Assembly (NCBI GenBank): GCA_944472135.2
Contig: CALYDD020000426.1
Coordinates: forward strand, 95,241-159,240
Source: Trichobilharzia regenti
Taxonomy: Eukaryota; Platyhelminthes; Trematoda; Strigeidida; Schistosomatidae
DNA: 64,000 nucleotides
Direction: 5' to 3'
Numbering within the stretch: position 1 is the first letter of the stretch; every line of letters begins with the position of its first letter. Positions 1 to 9,078 of the stretch are shown in pieces. A program made the position numbers and the translations under genes. A model generated the notes under the pieces. The model was not told the DNA's origin, ran no database searches, and saw nothing but the letters and a program-made list of their open reading frames with translations.

Positions 1-29
1 TGAAGCACTGCAAATGAAGAGTAATGCGC

Positions 30-396
30 CGTCGGTCACGTCTCGTAAACCATCAATGCCCCGCTCTTGCTACGCTGGGACTCACGCTGTTCCTTGAAGT
101 TTCTCAGAAACGCATAGTAATAACGGACGCAAAACCAGAACACGGATTGGTTACTCGAGAATCCTTTATTGTAACATCAACACATATCCAACTTTAAAGT
201 TAGGCTTTCACTCAGGTCTATGAATAAATATTACAATAACAAATCACAATATTAATTCACACGATGTTTCACTCTTCTTTCTGAACAGCGACCGATGAGA
301 CGATGACTGTCGTATTGATGCCTCCGCGAAAATTGGGGAAGTTGATTTTGAGCAAACAAAAATGAATTCACCGTTCAATCTTCAACTCCATTGACA
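30..396 (-). repeat. TR-GAG LTR (3' LTR of copy P, left arm)
   Basis: Reads, on the plus strand, from a degenerate TGTCAGTCACG-like start to CTCCATTGACA, the ends shared by all LTRs of this family. The inner part (about 290-396) matches the right-arm LTR at 40566-40672. The outer part diverges from it, so a boundary of the large inverted repeat falls inside this LTR. Bases 1-29 are unassigned flank. Confidence 0.75.
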
Positions 397-1733
397 CTCC
401 CCGGCAAAAAAGGATCCATCACTTTTTTCCACCACGACCAATGCACGTTGACTTAGATGCCATTGCGAGAACCTGGGTCACACGGACAGAGCTGAAATGG
501 AAAACAAACAGAAAAGCCAACACACCACAAGCATACCCACAGCACAATCTCACACATCGCTGACGACCTGCGCCTCCAGATGAAGGTATCCTCTTGACAT
601 CTTGCAACACAACCGCCACTCGCTAGAATGACTCTTGCAGAATGCAGTGTGACCATAGGAGCACCTCACGATACTCTACGCACATCCTCTTTTTTATTCA
701 CTATCAATTACCATTGCAATCGCTTGTCACTCATTCTGCCTCAGTTCTAGTAACGGTGACGTATGCGAGCCTCAGTCGTCTACACTCTCGCTTCCCGGCG
801 TGTGGGACCACAGGTAATCCTTATCTCCGTGTGCATGTCATTCTCAGCAGTAGCCCAGCCTCCATGGCGTATACGACCCATCTGCTGTCTTCAACATCAA
901 TCAATTCATTCACGGATGTAGAAGACTGGAAACAACTTCAGAAGTAATCACGACGAAAAGTTTAACAAAATTACGCCATAACAACAAGGTGCGAAAACAA
1001 CGACTAAACACAATGGATCCAAAAACACCAATTGATATGACACACGACACGTATATACAAACATTACAAATAATCTCGCGGATAGTGTCTCGATGGAATT
1101 CCTCTGAAGAATTGCAGGACTTACACCAGTACGCCTACAACCCCTCTCAGGTTGACGCTCTAGGTTGGAAAATCGTCGAAGAGTTCATTTGCTGACTTTC
1201 CTCTATCAGCTATATCCTCAAATCTGAACGGTAACACGCTCATATCATTGTATCGTAAAATATAGATGACGAACAAACACACGACGTATCTGGTCAACCA
1301 AGCGTAGGCACAGAGTAATTTACACCAAAGACAATAGCATTCAAATAGTGACTTGAAACGTGAAATGCCTTTATTCATCCAAGTCAATTTAACAATTACT
1401 CTCTCGTTTACACTTGGTTTATCCTCAATAAACTGAGCAATATCTTCGGCTTTTCAAATGCACCAATACTATCATAGTCATTGCACAAGATACTTGAGTT
1501 GATGGGCGTCTGTTTCATTGTGGATGACAACACCAACGACGACTGATTGATACCAGTTAATGAACTTAGCGGTGGATCAGAAGCTGTTGTTGTTCGCCTT
1601 TCAGAAAGTTGTCTAACTGCAAGATTTCTACCAATTCCATCTTTTACTGTCAGCTCCGGTTTAGCACTAGCATCTGATGATAGGTGGGCTACACGCTGAT
1701 CAATTACACTGACGGCTTGGCAAGTATGCATGC
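397..1733 (-). pseudogene. 3' internal region of TR-GAG copy P with the gag C-terminal part
   Basis: The minus-strand reading 1731-1408, continuing at 1387-1160, is the C-terminal part of the TR-GAG protein. In the inverted copy (39229-39801) it is one open 190-residue stretch. Here a one-base loss near 1450 (in a GAAAAG context) breaks the frame. The last about 80 residues include a strongly hydrophobic stretch (about 35 residues, rich in L, C, Y, W and V) that could be a membrane segment. Bases 397-1160 are the 3' untranslated part and hold one copy of the CAACCTGAGA..GGGTTGTAGG motif that is tandemly repeated in another copy. No known domain is recognised. Confidence 0.6.
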
Positions 1734-3188
1734 TATTTTAACTGGCGGTACGTTCGAAATTGGTGACATTTTCGCACGAGTTTGCTCTGAAATTTATTTA
1801 CTGCTTATTGTCTTATAATTCTTGAAATTATGGTCCAAATATCTAAAAAACGTGTTCGTAGAAACACAGTTGTTTTAGATAGTGGCTCAAATTCGGTTAT
1901 AACTGCATTACCGCCTGGTAATACAGTATCAACTACTAGCTCTCAAAATGGTTTGAGTGCAGATCTCACTCCTGTGATACAGGTGAAAGATGTTCTGTTA
2001 GAGAACTCTGAGTTCTGTAAACTAAACCTCTTTTTGAAAGATATGCAGAGGCAAGTAAGTGAAATTCAGAAAAAATTAGATCAGTTTGATAGTATGTCGC
2101 TGCCAATCTCAAATACCACGGAGAGCTGTTTTGATATTGGCCAGTTTAAGTCTTTACTGGATGTAACTCAAAACAAGCTTTCGGATTTAGACCCAATAGC
2201 CTGTCTGCTAAAACAACATCCTAAAATATCTCCAGACAACCTAAATAAAGCTGAAAATCTGATTGACTGCTTGGCTATTGAGGTGATGAAGCGTATAACC
2301 TCTTCTCACCAAGCTATAGTTTACAACGTCCCAGATTCTCTGCCCCTGAAAACTGTAAGACACAAAATCCCGATTTGTTGCGGCATGGCTAGTGTTCCAT
2401 GTGAATGCAAAAGACTTCATAAAAAGTCTAACCAGGCTAATTGTCCCATCATTTTTAAATTCAGTAATTCCCTTGATGCTAGTAAGTTTACTAAGTGTCA
2501 GGATCACTTAAGACTGAATAGCAGTTATAAGTCTATAACCGTAGCTCAGGATAAAACACCGTGTCAACGCAGAATAATGCGTAGTAATAACCTGGTCACC
2601 TCCTCTAGCTTTGATTTACTAAATAAGGATCGTGCACAGCAACAGACACCTAGTGCTGAAACTAGCATTCAGCAAACTACACAACAACCACACCTGTCAA
2701 TGGAACTAGGAACTGATTTAGATACCAGTACCCCTGTAGATAAAGCCTCATCGAAAGATGTTCAAATAGCTAGAACTTCTGCAAGTTGTTCTAAGAAATT
2801 TCCCTCCAAACGTAGTAACCTCACCACGATGAACAAATTTCGCAGGGTTGAGACTAATGATGGGGAAGAATACTATGTATTCAATAAGCCTGCTGAGAGT
2901 AAGAACGTCAACAAACCATCACTTGTTACGAAAAACTCCTCTCGAAACACAAGTATATCCGGAGGTTTTCCGCGTGCTCCACCTTATAGAAAGTCAGGCT
3001 GCAAGACTCCTAAAGTCTTGCAGCCAAAGCACCTCTCCTCACAATTCCCTTTAAGTTATAAAGACAACCCAAAGGTGTGTACCGGTATGACGAATAGCAG
3101 TTGGGTTGGTAGACCTTTTGATGCTATGCCTTCTAACCGTCAACCTAGGCCCAAACCCTGCTACCCTTGTCAATCACGTCTCATAAAC

Positions 3189-6100
3189 GGCGGCCTGCTT
3201 GAACATAGGGCTACCAAAAATTCCACCTTACAACATTTTGCAAAATTGCTTTGGTTTGCTCTTTTAATTTTGTTTTAATTTATCAATAATGTGTCCTAAT
3301 CGTATTATATACAATCGCGCATTTTTAAAATCATTACAACCTACCGCGTTGTGTCATCCACAAAAATTGAGAAAAAAGCATCACTGTGGCTGGCAGCGTG
3401 CACTGAAACGTACACAAATTAATCAAATGACTGTTCCTGAACTCGTTAGCACTAATTGTAGATCCCTGTCCAACAAAATGGATTACCTTCAATCCCTAAT
3501 GTATTCCAATGTTTATCGAAATGCTGGCGTTTTAGCAATACAAGAGACTTGGCTGCACCAGCATTATGATGATAATCTAATTTCAATAAATGGATATAAA
3601 GTTTTTCGTCAAGATAGAAATAGTTCCAAGAAAAAATATGGAGGAGGGGTAGCCACATATATAAACACAAATTGGTCTACATCAAATCACGTTTGCTTCA
3701 ATTATTCTAATGACAATATAGATTGCATAACCGTCAGGTGTCGCCCAAAACACTTAAGTAAATATTCTTATATATACATAACAAATATTTACATAACACC
3801 CAATTGTAGCCTTTCTAATATAGTTATGTTTGCAGATGAGTTTACTGAATTCGCTGCTCCTGCATTCGGAAACTCGTTGTCTATAGTCTGTGGTGATTTT
3901 AATTTATGTGATCACAGCTTTCTTACTTCGCTTGGTCATGAGAATCTAGTCAAGTTTAATACACGTCTGGACAAATCACTAGACCTGGTTTTCATAAATG
4001 ACCGTGATGTATATGAAACCAGAAGGAGAGCTCCTTTGCTAAATTCTGACCACTGCATTATTCGTATTTTACCGAAAGTGTACGGCAAGTCACAACGAAA
4101 ATTGTTTAGTCATTTAACAAAGAAGATACATGAACGTTCATATTCCCATGACAACATTCTAGCATTAAGAAGCATGTTGCATGATACCAACTGGGAACTG
4201 TTTACTGACGATAAGTTGGATGCTACTGTCTCTAATATAACCGATTATCTGAAGTTTTGTTTGGATATTTGCTGTCCTTATGAAACACTGTTTTCGAGAT
4301 TTGACAGAATCTCTTCTGTGCAACTGAAAAAACTTAGAAGACAAAAAGAGAAGTTGTATAAGAATTGTGATAATACTGGTGTCCGTAAAATAAACACCCT
4401 TATAAAAATTGAAATAGAAAGGTTGAACAGACTATATAATGAAAAATTTTTATCATGTAAAAATCCTTCAAACATTTGGAAACTTTTCAATAAACTAACA
4501 AGTAAAAAACAAATGTCCGTTGATGCTTATTCTGATGTTAATGCTTTAAACAAATCATTTATCAAGAAACAAATTAATATGGTTGTACCTGATGTACCTA
4601 GTCAAGAAAATGGTCATTTTCAGGGTTTTGAAGAAAAGGATGTACTATTATGTTTGAAGTCATTAAATCCAACACACAGCCTTGGTCCAGATGGTGTACC
4701 AAGCATTCTTCTCCAAAAGTGTGCAGACATCCTGTGTCATTCTCTTACTCAAATCTTTAACGCATCATTTAAGAGGGAAACGGTACCTGCTGACTGGAAA
4801 GAAATCAAGGTTGTACCTGTACAGAAATCATCTTCTGGAGCAGGTATAAAATTTAGACCAGTCGCTATAACATCTCCTTTTTTGAAAACTATGGAGAAAC
4901 TTCTTTTGTATATTCTTAAACCTTCTTTAAAAGCTTTTAATGACCCTAAGCAGTTTGCTTATAAGTGTGGAAGAAGTACATTAGATGCAGCCATTGTACT
5001 ACACCACAATATTGTTTCCTGCCTTGATAAGGGCGCTAAGTTCGTTCGAACAGCTTTCTTAGACTATACTGCAGCTTTCGACTCTGTTCCTAGGACACTT
5101 TTATTAGGAAAGATGATTTCAGCACAAACAGAGTCCTGGGCAACTAGATGGCTGTCTTCTTATTTTAAGGATAGGAAACAGCATACTGTTTTGGCTGGAA
5201 AGCGCTCCACTTCCCAGCTAACTGAAAGTGGTGTGCCTCAAGGTGCAGTACTTTCTCCATTTCTTTTCTCTTTCTTTCTGCATGACCTTCCGAACTCACC
5301 CAAAGTTAACTTCATTAAGTATGCTGATGACCTGACCGTTTCTGTCCCTGTAGTTTCCACATCGGATTGTTCCTATATGAATGGCTTCCTAGCTGAAGTT
5401 AAGGATTGGTCTGGTTCAAATGGCCTTAAACTAAATCCAACTAAATGTAACACTGTTGATTTTAGCTTGAGAAGTGAAAAAGTCATGCATGGATTGATTC
5501 AATCTAATGATTGTTGTAATATTGATGGTACCATGATTGAGAGTAAGTCAAGTGTTTCTTATCTTGGCATTAGTTTCTCGTCAAATCTTTGCTGGTCGTC
5601 TCATATTCTTATAGTTTCTAAGAAAGTTTTCCGTCTGACTTATTACATAAAGAAGTTGAGACACTCAGGTATAACTCAATCTCTTATCATACAATTTATT
5701 AATTCATGTGTTTTGCCCATCATTCTTTATTGTTCTCCATTATTCTTCCCTGGGCTACTCAAGAAAGATCATATAATACTACGAAGAACATTGAGGGCTG
5801 TAAGTAGGGTCAGTGCTATCCCTTTGACTGAACTAAGTGACACTGTTGTCAATAGGCATATGAATTCTTGTAAACACTTAGCTAAAGTTATCTTATCTGA
5901 TAGTGAACATCCTCTTTATTCACAACTGTTTCCTTGTATCTCTTCGGGTAAGACCAGAAGAAATTTTATAAACATTTATGCTCGTACTACAAAATATAAA
6001 AATTCGACCGTTCCATATTTGGCACGAGTATTGTGTGAAGAGACAAATATCAGAAAAGAACTTTTACAACTTTTGAATCAGTAACTAAACTATAAAATGT

Positions 6101-6372
6101 AATGATGCATATTAATGCAAGTGTTATTTGTTATATTATTTATTTATTATTCACTATGACCTAGAAATGGTATGATTTTGTTGGGTTTTTTATTTTTATT
6201 TAATTTTTTATTATTTTTTCCTATTAACTATCAATATTTTAACATTTTATATATTTATATAATTATAAACAGAGCTAAACCACTGCAATATGTAAAAGAA
6301 ACGCTGAAAATTCCATGCTGTAAATTGTTATTGTTGTGGAATAAAGTGATCATTATTATTATTATTATTATT
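3189..6372 (+). mobile_element. CR1-like non-LTR retrotransposon D, one intact ORF
   Basis: This is a 3.18-kb insertion in the solo LTR flanked by ATAAAC (3183-3188 and 6373-6378). It ends in an (ATT)n tail after an AT-rich 3' UTR (6085-6345). There are only about 100 bp before the ORF and no ORF1, so it is either 5'-truncated just upstream of ORF2 or naturally lacks ORF1. The intact ORF and clean target duplication suggest a young insertion. It is absent from the inverted copy, so it arrived after the duplication or was lost there. Confidence 0.85.
3289..6084 (+). CDS. Element D ORF2: APE endonuclease / reverse transcriptase
   Basis: This 931-residue ORF has no internal stop. It should nick target DNA and reverse-transcribe the element RNA from the nick. 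The N-terminal endonuclease motifs are STNCRSLSNK (about residues 50-60), the catalytic Glu in QETWLH (about 85), YGGGVATYI, CGDFN (about 205) and the terminal SDH (about 250). The RT core has FLDYTAAFDSVPR (about 590), SGVPQGAVLSP (about 645) and the catalytic YADD (about 680). Length and order fit CR1/Rex1-like elements of the Jockey superfamily; the exact clade is uncertain. ATG 3289 is the first ATG in an otherwise short leader. A decayed relative lies at 54.6-55.4 kb. Confidence 0.9.
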   Translation: MCPNRIIYNRAFLKSLQPTALCHPQKLRKKHHCGWQRALKRTQINQMTVPELVSTNCRSLSNKMDYLQSLMYSNVYRNAGVLAIQETWLHQHYDDNLISINGYKVFRQDRNSSKKKYGGGVATYINTNWSTSNHVCFNYSNDNIDCITVRCRPKHLSKYSYIYITNIYITPNCSLSNIVMFADEFTEFAAPAFGNSLSIVCGDFNLCDHSFLTSLGHENLVKFNTRLDKSLDLVFINDRDVYETRRRAPLLNSDHCIIRILPKVYGKSQRKLFSHLTKKIHERSYSHDNILALRSMLHDTNWELFTDDKLDATVSNITDYLKFCLDICCPYETLFSRFDRISSVQLKKLRRQKEKLYKNCDNTGVRKINTLIKIEIERLNRLYNEKFLSCKNPSNIWKLFNKLTSKKQMSVDAYSDVNALNKSFIKKQINMVVPDVPSQENGHFQGFEEKDVLLCLKSLNPTHSLGPDGVPSILLQKCADILCHSLTQIFNASFKRETVPADWKEIKVVPVQKSSSGAGIKFRPVAITSPFLKTMEKLLLYILKPSLKAFNDPKQFAYKCGRSTLDAAIVLHHNIVSCLDKGAKFVRTAFLDYTAAFDSVPRTLLLGKMISAQTESWATRWLSSYFKDRKQHTVLAGKRSTSQLTESGVPQGAVLSPFLFSFFLHDLPNSPKVNFIKYADDLTVSVPVVSTSDCSYMNGFLAEVKDWSGSNGLKLNPTKCNTVDFSLRSEKVMHGLIQSNDCCNIDGTMIESKSSVSYLGISFSSNLCWSSHILIVSKKVFRLTYYIKKLRHSGITQSLIIQFINSCVLPIILYCSPLFFPGLLKKDHIILRRTLRAVSRVSAIPLTELSDTVVNRHMNSCKHLAKVILSDSEHPLYSQLFPCISSGKTRRNFINIYARTTKYKNSTVPYLARVLCEETNIRKELLQLLNQ

Positions 6373-6964
6373 ATAAACCGTTAATGCCCAGCTCTCGCTA
6401 CGCTCGGGCCCACGCTGTTCCTTGAAGTTTTCAGAAACGCTTAGTTATAACGGACGAAAAAACCAAAACACCGATTGTCCGCTTGATATTTCTTTATTGT
6501 TACACCAACATATAAAAAGAATAAGCGAACTAAGGTCTGAAAACAAATATTACAATAATAAATCATTGTATTACTTCTGACGATGTTTCACTCTTCTTTC
6601 TGAACAGCGACCGATGAGACGATGACTGTCGTATTGATGCCTCCGCGAAAATTGGGGAAGTTGATTTTGAGCAAACAAACAAGAATTGATCGTTCAATCT
6701 TCAACTCCATTGACAACCCTTATGTCCAGGAACACATGGTAAATTTTCCAGGTGTCTGGAATCACTTGTACGACCCATGGCACCTAGGACCACCTCATTG
6801 CACACCAACCCCGATGTACACACACCCAGTCCGACCTCCCTTTCATTCATAAACTCTTGCGGTGCTGACGCACAAATAGATTTAGGTTATGGTGACATTT
6901 TAAGCCAGTTTCTAGTATCCCGTGACTTATTCACGATATTGCTTATTAATGCACGTTCCTTAAT

Positions 6965-7323
6965 GAAATAATTTCTCGAATTCTGGAATATCGTGGTCTA
7001 TATTTGACTACTATATAATTATAGCTGATATTGGTTGCACCTCCGGTAGCTAAATATCCAAATTTATCACCTCCAGAATACTGTTTGGATCCAGTCAGAT
7101 TCGTGTTAATAAAGAGCAATCTATCACAAAAGAACTATAGAGAAGTCCTTAGTTTTGTTGTTTATAACTGTCAGAGTTAACTCGTTTGATAGTGGTCTAT
7201 TTTTAGTTCGTACTTCATACATTCATACCTGTTTATTGTTGTTTTTATCTACTTAGATAATATAACAGTATTTCACACACTTTTGTCAATTTTTGAGAAC
7301 TTTTTATAATCTTTACCTCCATA
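6965..7323 (+). promoter_or_regulatory. 5' UTR / probable internal promoter region of element B
   Basis: This is a 359-bp AT-rich leader between the insertion junction and ATG 7324. Non-LTR elements of this kind usually carry an internal promoter here. No specific motif is recognised, so the role is inferred from position. It is absent from the inverted B copy, which is truncated inside ORF1. Confidence 0.4.
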
Positions 7324-9078
7324 ATGGTCAAAGTTATTAAACGAGTTAGTACTGTTAAGAGACTAGCATCAAATAGTCAGCCGGTCACTAGAAACATTAG
7401 TCCTGACGATGAATTTGTACTAAGATCAATTGATACACCGAGAGTTATAGTACCAAACTTAATGGAAGAACTAATCGATAACGTAGCCCGTAACACTAGT
7501 GATCTAAAGATCCTTCAGAAATCTATAACAGACCTGCAGGATAAGTTCGAAGGTATCACTCCTTTCCTCCAACTTTGTGATCCATCACAAGAAATTTGCT
7601 TAGATTCACTCCTCAAATCTGAGCGCCTGCTAGACTTTTTGACTGCAGAGGCTGTAAAGAGGGTCATGTCCTCATACAATGTTTTAGGATATAATATACC
7701 AGACAATGTACCTATTATCAAACTTAAAGCAATCTGTCTACAGGCATGCAACATTTCAGTATCTGACTGCCAGGTTCTGCGTCTTCGTAAGAAATCCGCA
7801 AACCACCCATGTCCTGTACTCTTCAAATTTAAGTCTATTGACCTAGCTAAGAAATTTTTGGAGTCTGGCAAAACTCTTGGCTCCTCAACACCCTACACCA
7901 ATATCAGGATTGTACCTGATTTAACTTCTTGCCAAAGACGTTGCCGCGCAGGTAAACTGAGGGAAGACAACCCCAATAAGACAACCGATGTTAATACTTC
8001 CCTCGTTGTATTGCCTGATGACCAAGAGCACCAGATAATATCGCATACACAAACTAACAGTAGTCAAGCAACTGTTGAAGACTTAGCTCGAAATACTGAA
8101 ATTTCAGACATAGAAATGTCAACAGATCACAGTATTGACGTGCATCCCTCGCACACTGGCACTAATGCCAAACCCTCGAAAAAGTCTAAGCTGAATTCAG
8201 TAGTACACTTTGAATCTCTCGGGAAGTCATATACCTCACAACCTCTTAGCCCGGCTACTGTGAAGCAGCAATCACATGTGGCCACCCAGGTAGGTGTAAA
8301 TACAAGGCGTTATGATAAACGTCCTATTTCCGTTAGGAACACCAAAAAAACTGTTGAGACTATTCATCAGAAATCCAGTTTATTAGGAAATCCTACTAAT
8401 CACCAGCAGCCCAAATTATACAGGCCGACTAATACGGATAAAGCTAAACCAAACGTTAGACCCGGAACACTAAAGCCCATAAGTAGGAAAGTTTCAAATG
8501 GGTCACTGGCTCATTCTACTGATAGACAATCATCTAAACTTAGTCATGTTCCTGAAGTTAGACGTAATTCACATACCGTAGGAGCTGAATCATTTCCGAC
8601 TTCCACTACCAGTCCTATGATAAGAAAAAACAATCGTCACATATCTCACCAAACACTTCGAAAACACGAAGTTGCTCAACCCCTCACGAATGCACCCTCA
8701 ACCATGATGTACAGGAAACATCAGTTTGAGAATACAGACGTTAGTCCAAAAACGCGTATAGTGCCCTGTCATAATTCTCATGCATTCAGTAGGGGTCACA
8801 TGCCAATTTCAGCACAATGCTCATCATGGCCTAGGAAGTACTCTAATCAGACACAGGGATCTAAGTCATATGCACACAACAACACGCCGATCACACATTT
8901 CGGTTATAACTATGCAGATTACACGACACTAGCCAATCCATATGACCAAAATTTTCTCCAGCGACAACTGGCAGAAACGCCTGGGATCATGCACATAGCA
9001 CGCATGATATCAGACCAATTCCTTGCTGGTATAGCGAACACCTTACAACAGGGAAACTGCTTCTTCCCCGAAAGATAG
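7324..9078 (+). CDS. Element B ORF1 protein
   Basis: Open for 584 residues from ATG 7324, the first ATG after the leader. The probable job is RNA binding and RNP assembly for B. Residues about 40-80 (ELIDNVARNTSDLKILQKSITDL) look coiled-coil forming. Residues about 115-185 (LGYNIPDNVP ... CPVLFKFKSIDLAKKFLES) have an RRM-like pattern and parallel element C ORF1. The remaining two thirds are low-complexity, rich in S, T, N, K and H. A CCHC knuckle is not evident. Its last about 130 nt overlap the ORF2 frame (-1). The inverted copy keeps only residues from about 165 on. Confidence 0.8.
   Translation: MVKVIKRVSTVKRLASNSQPVTRNISPDDEFVLRSIDTPRVIVPNLMEELIDNVARNTSDLKILQKSITDLQDKFEGITPFLQLCDPSQEICLDSLLKSERLLDFLTAEAVKRVMSSYNVLGYNIPDNVPIIKLKAICLQACNISVSDCQVLRLRKKSANHPCPVLFKFKSIDLAKKFLESGKTLGSSTPYTNIRIVPDLTSCQRRCRAGKLREDNPNKTTDVNTSLVVLPDDQEHQIISHTQTNSSQATVEDLARNTEISDIEMSTDHSIDVHPSHTGTNAKPSKKSKLNSVVHFESLGKSYTSQPLSPATVKQQSHVATQVGVNTRRYDKRPISVRNTKKTVETIHQKSSLLGNPTNHQQPKLYRPTNTDKAKPNVRPGTLKPISRKVSNGSLAHSTDRQSSKLSHVPEVRRNSHTVGAESFPTSTTSPMIRKNNRHISHQTLRKHEVAQPLTNAPSTMMYRKHQFENTDVSPKTRIVPCHNSHAFSRGHMPISAQCSSWPRKYSNQTQGSKSYAHNNTPITHFGYNYADYTTLANPYDQNFLQRQLAETPGIMHIARMISDQFLAGIANTLQQGNCFFPER

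Larger units (their letters stand above)
3168..6715 (-). mobile_element. Solo TR-GAG LTR in C ORF1, itself split by element D
   Basis: TGTCA at 3168 and TGACA ending at 6715 bound a 358-bp LTR (3168-3188 plus 6379-6715) in minus orientation. It is flanked by the 5-bp duplication ACCCT (3163-3167 and 6716-6720). No internal TR-GAG sequence is present, so this is a solo LTR. The right arm has a full element at the identical site with the complementary duplication AGGGT. The LTR keeps the AATAAA-type signal near its middle. Confidence 0.9.
1830..6852 (+). pseudogene. Element C ORF1 (left copy), split by a solo LTR
   Basis: ORF1 starts at ATG 1830 and runs open to 3167, where the solo LTR begins; it resumes at 6721 and ends at the stop at 6852. 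It encodes an ORF1p-type nucleic-acid-binding protein. The first about 90 residues carry a probable coiled coil (heptad-like LKDMQRQVSEIQKKLDQF). A segment near residues 155-225 (IVYNVPDSLP ... CPIIFKFSNSLDASKF) resembles an RRM-like fold and aligns by eye with element B ORF1. The rest is Ser/Thr/Asn/Lys-rich. Without excision of the LTR the frame reads into it and ends at 3278 in D sequence. The ORF overlaps ORF2 (ATG 6777) by 76 nt in the -1 frame. Confidence 0.7.

Noticed and set aside
419..656. Overlapping Cys-rich reading frames next to the LTR (also at 29219-29645, 37175-37457 and 40276-40587)
   Set aside because: Two frames on the same strand over the U3/3' UTR of TR-GAG, no conserved start and no recognisable domain; most likely untranslated 3' sequence.
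642..1195. Plus-strand frames of 101 and 68 codons, antisense to the TR-GAG 3' region, present in several copies
   Set aside because: Conservation is explained by recent duplication of the DNA; no motif or codon evidence of selection.
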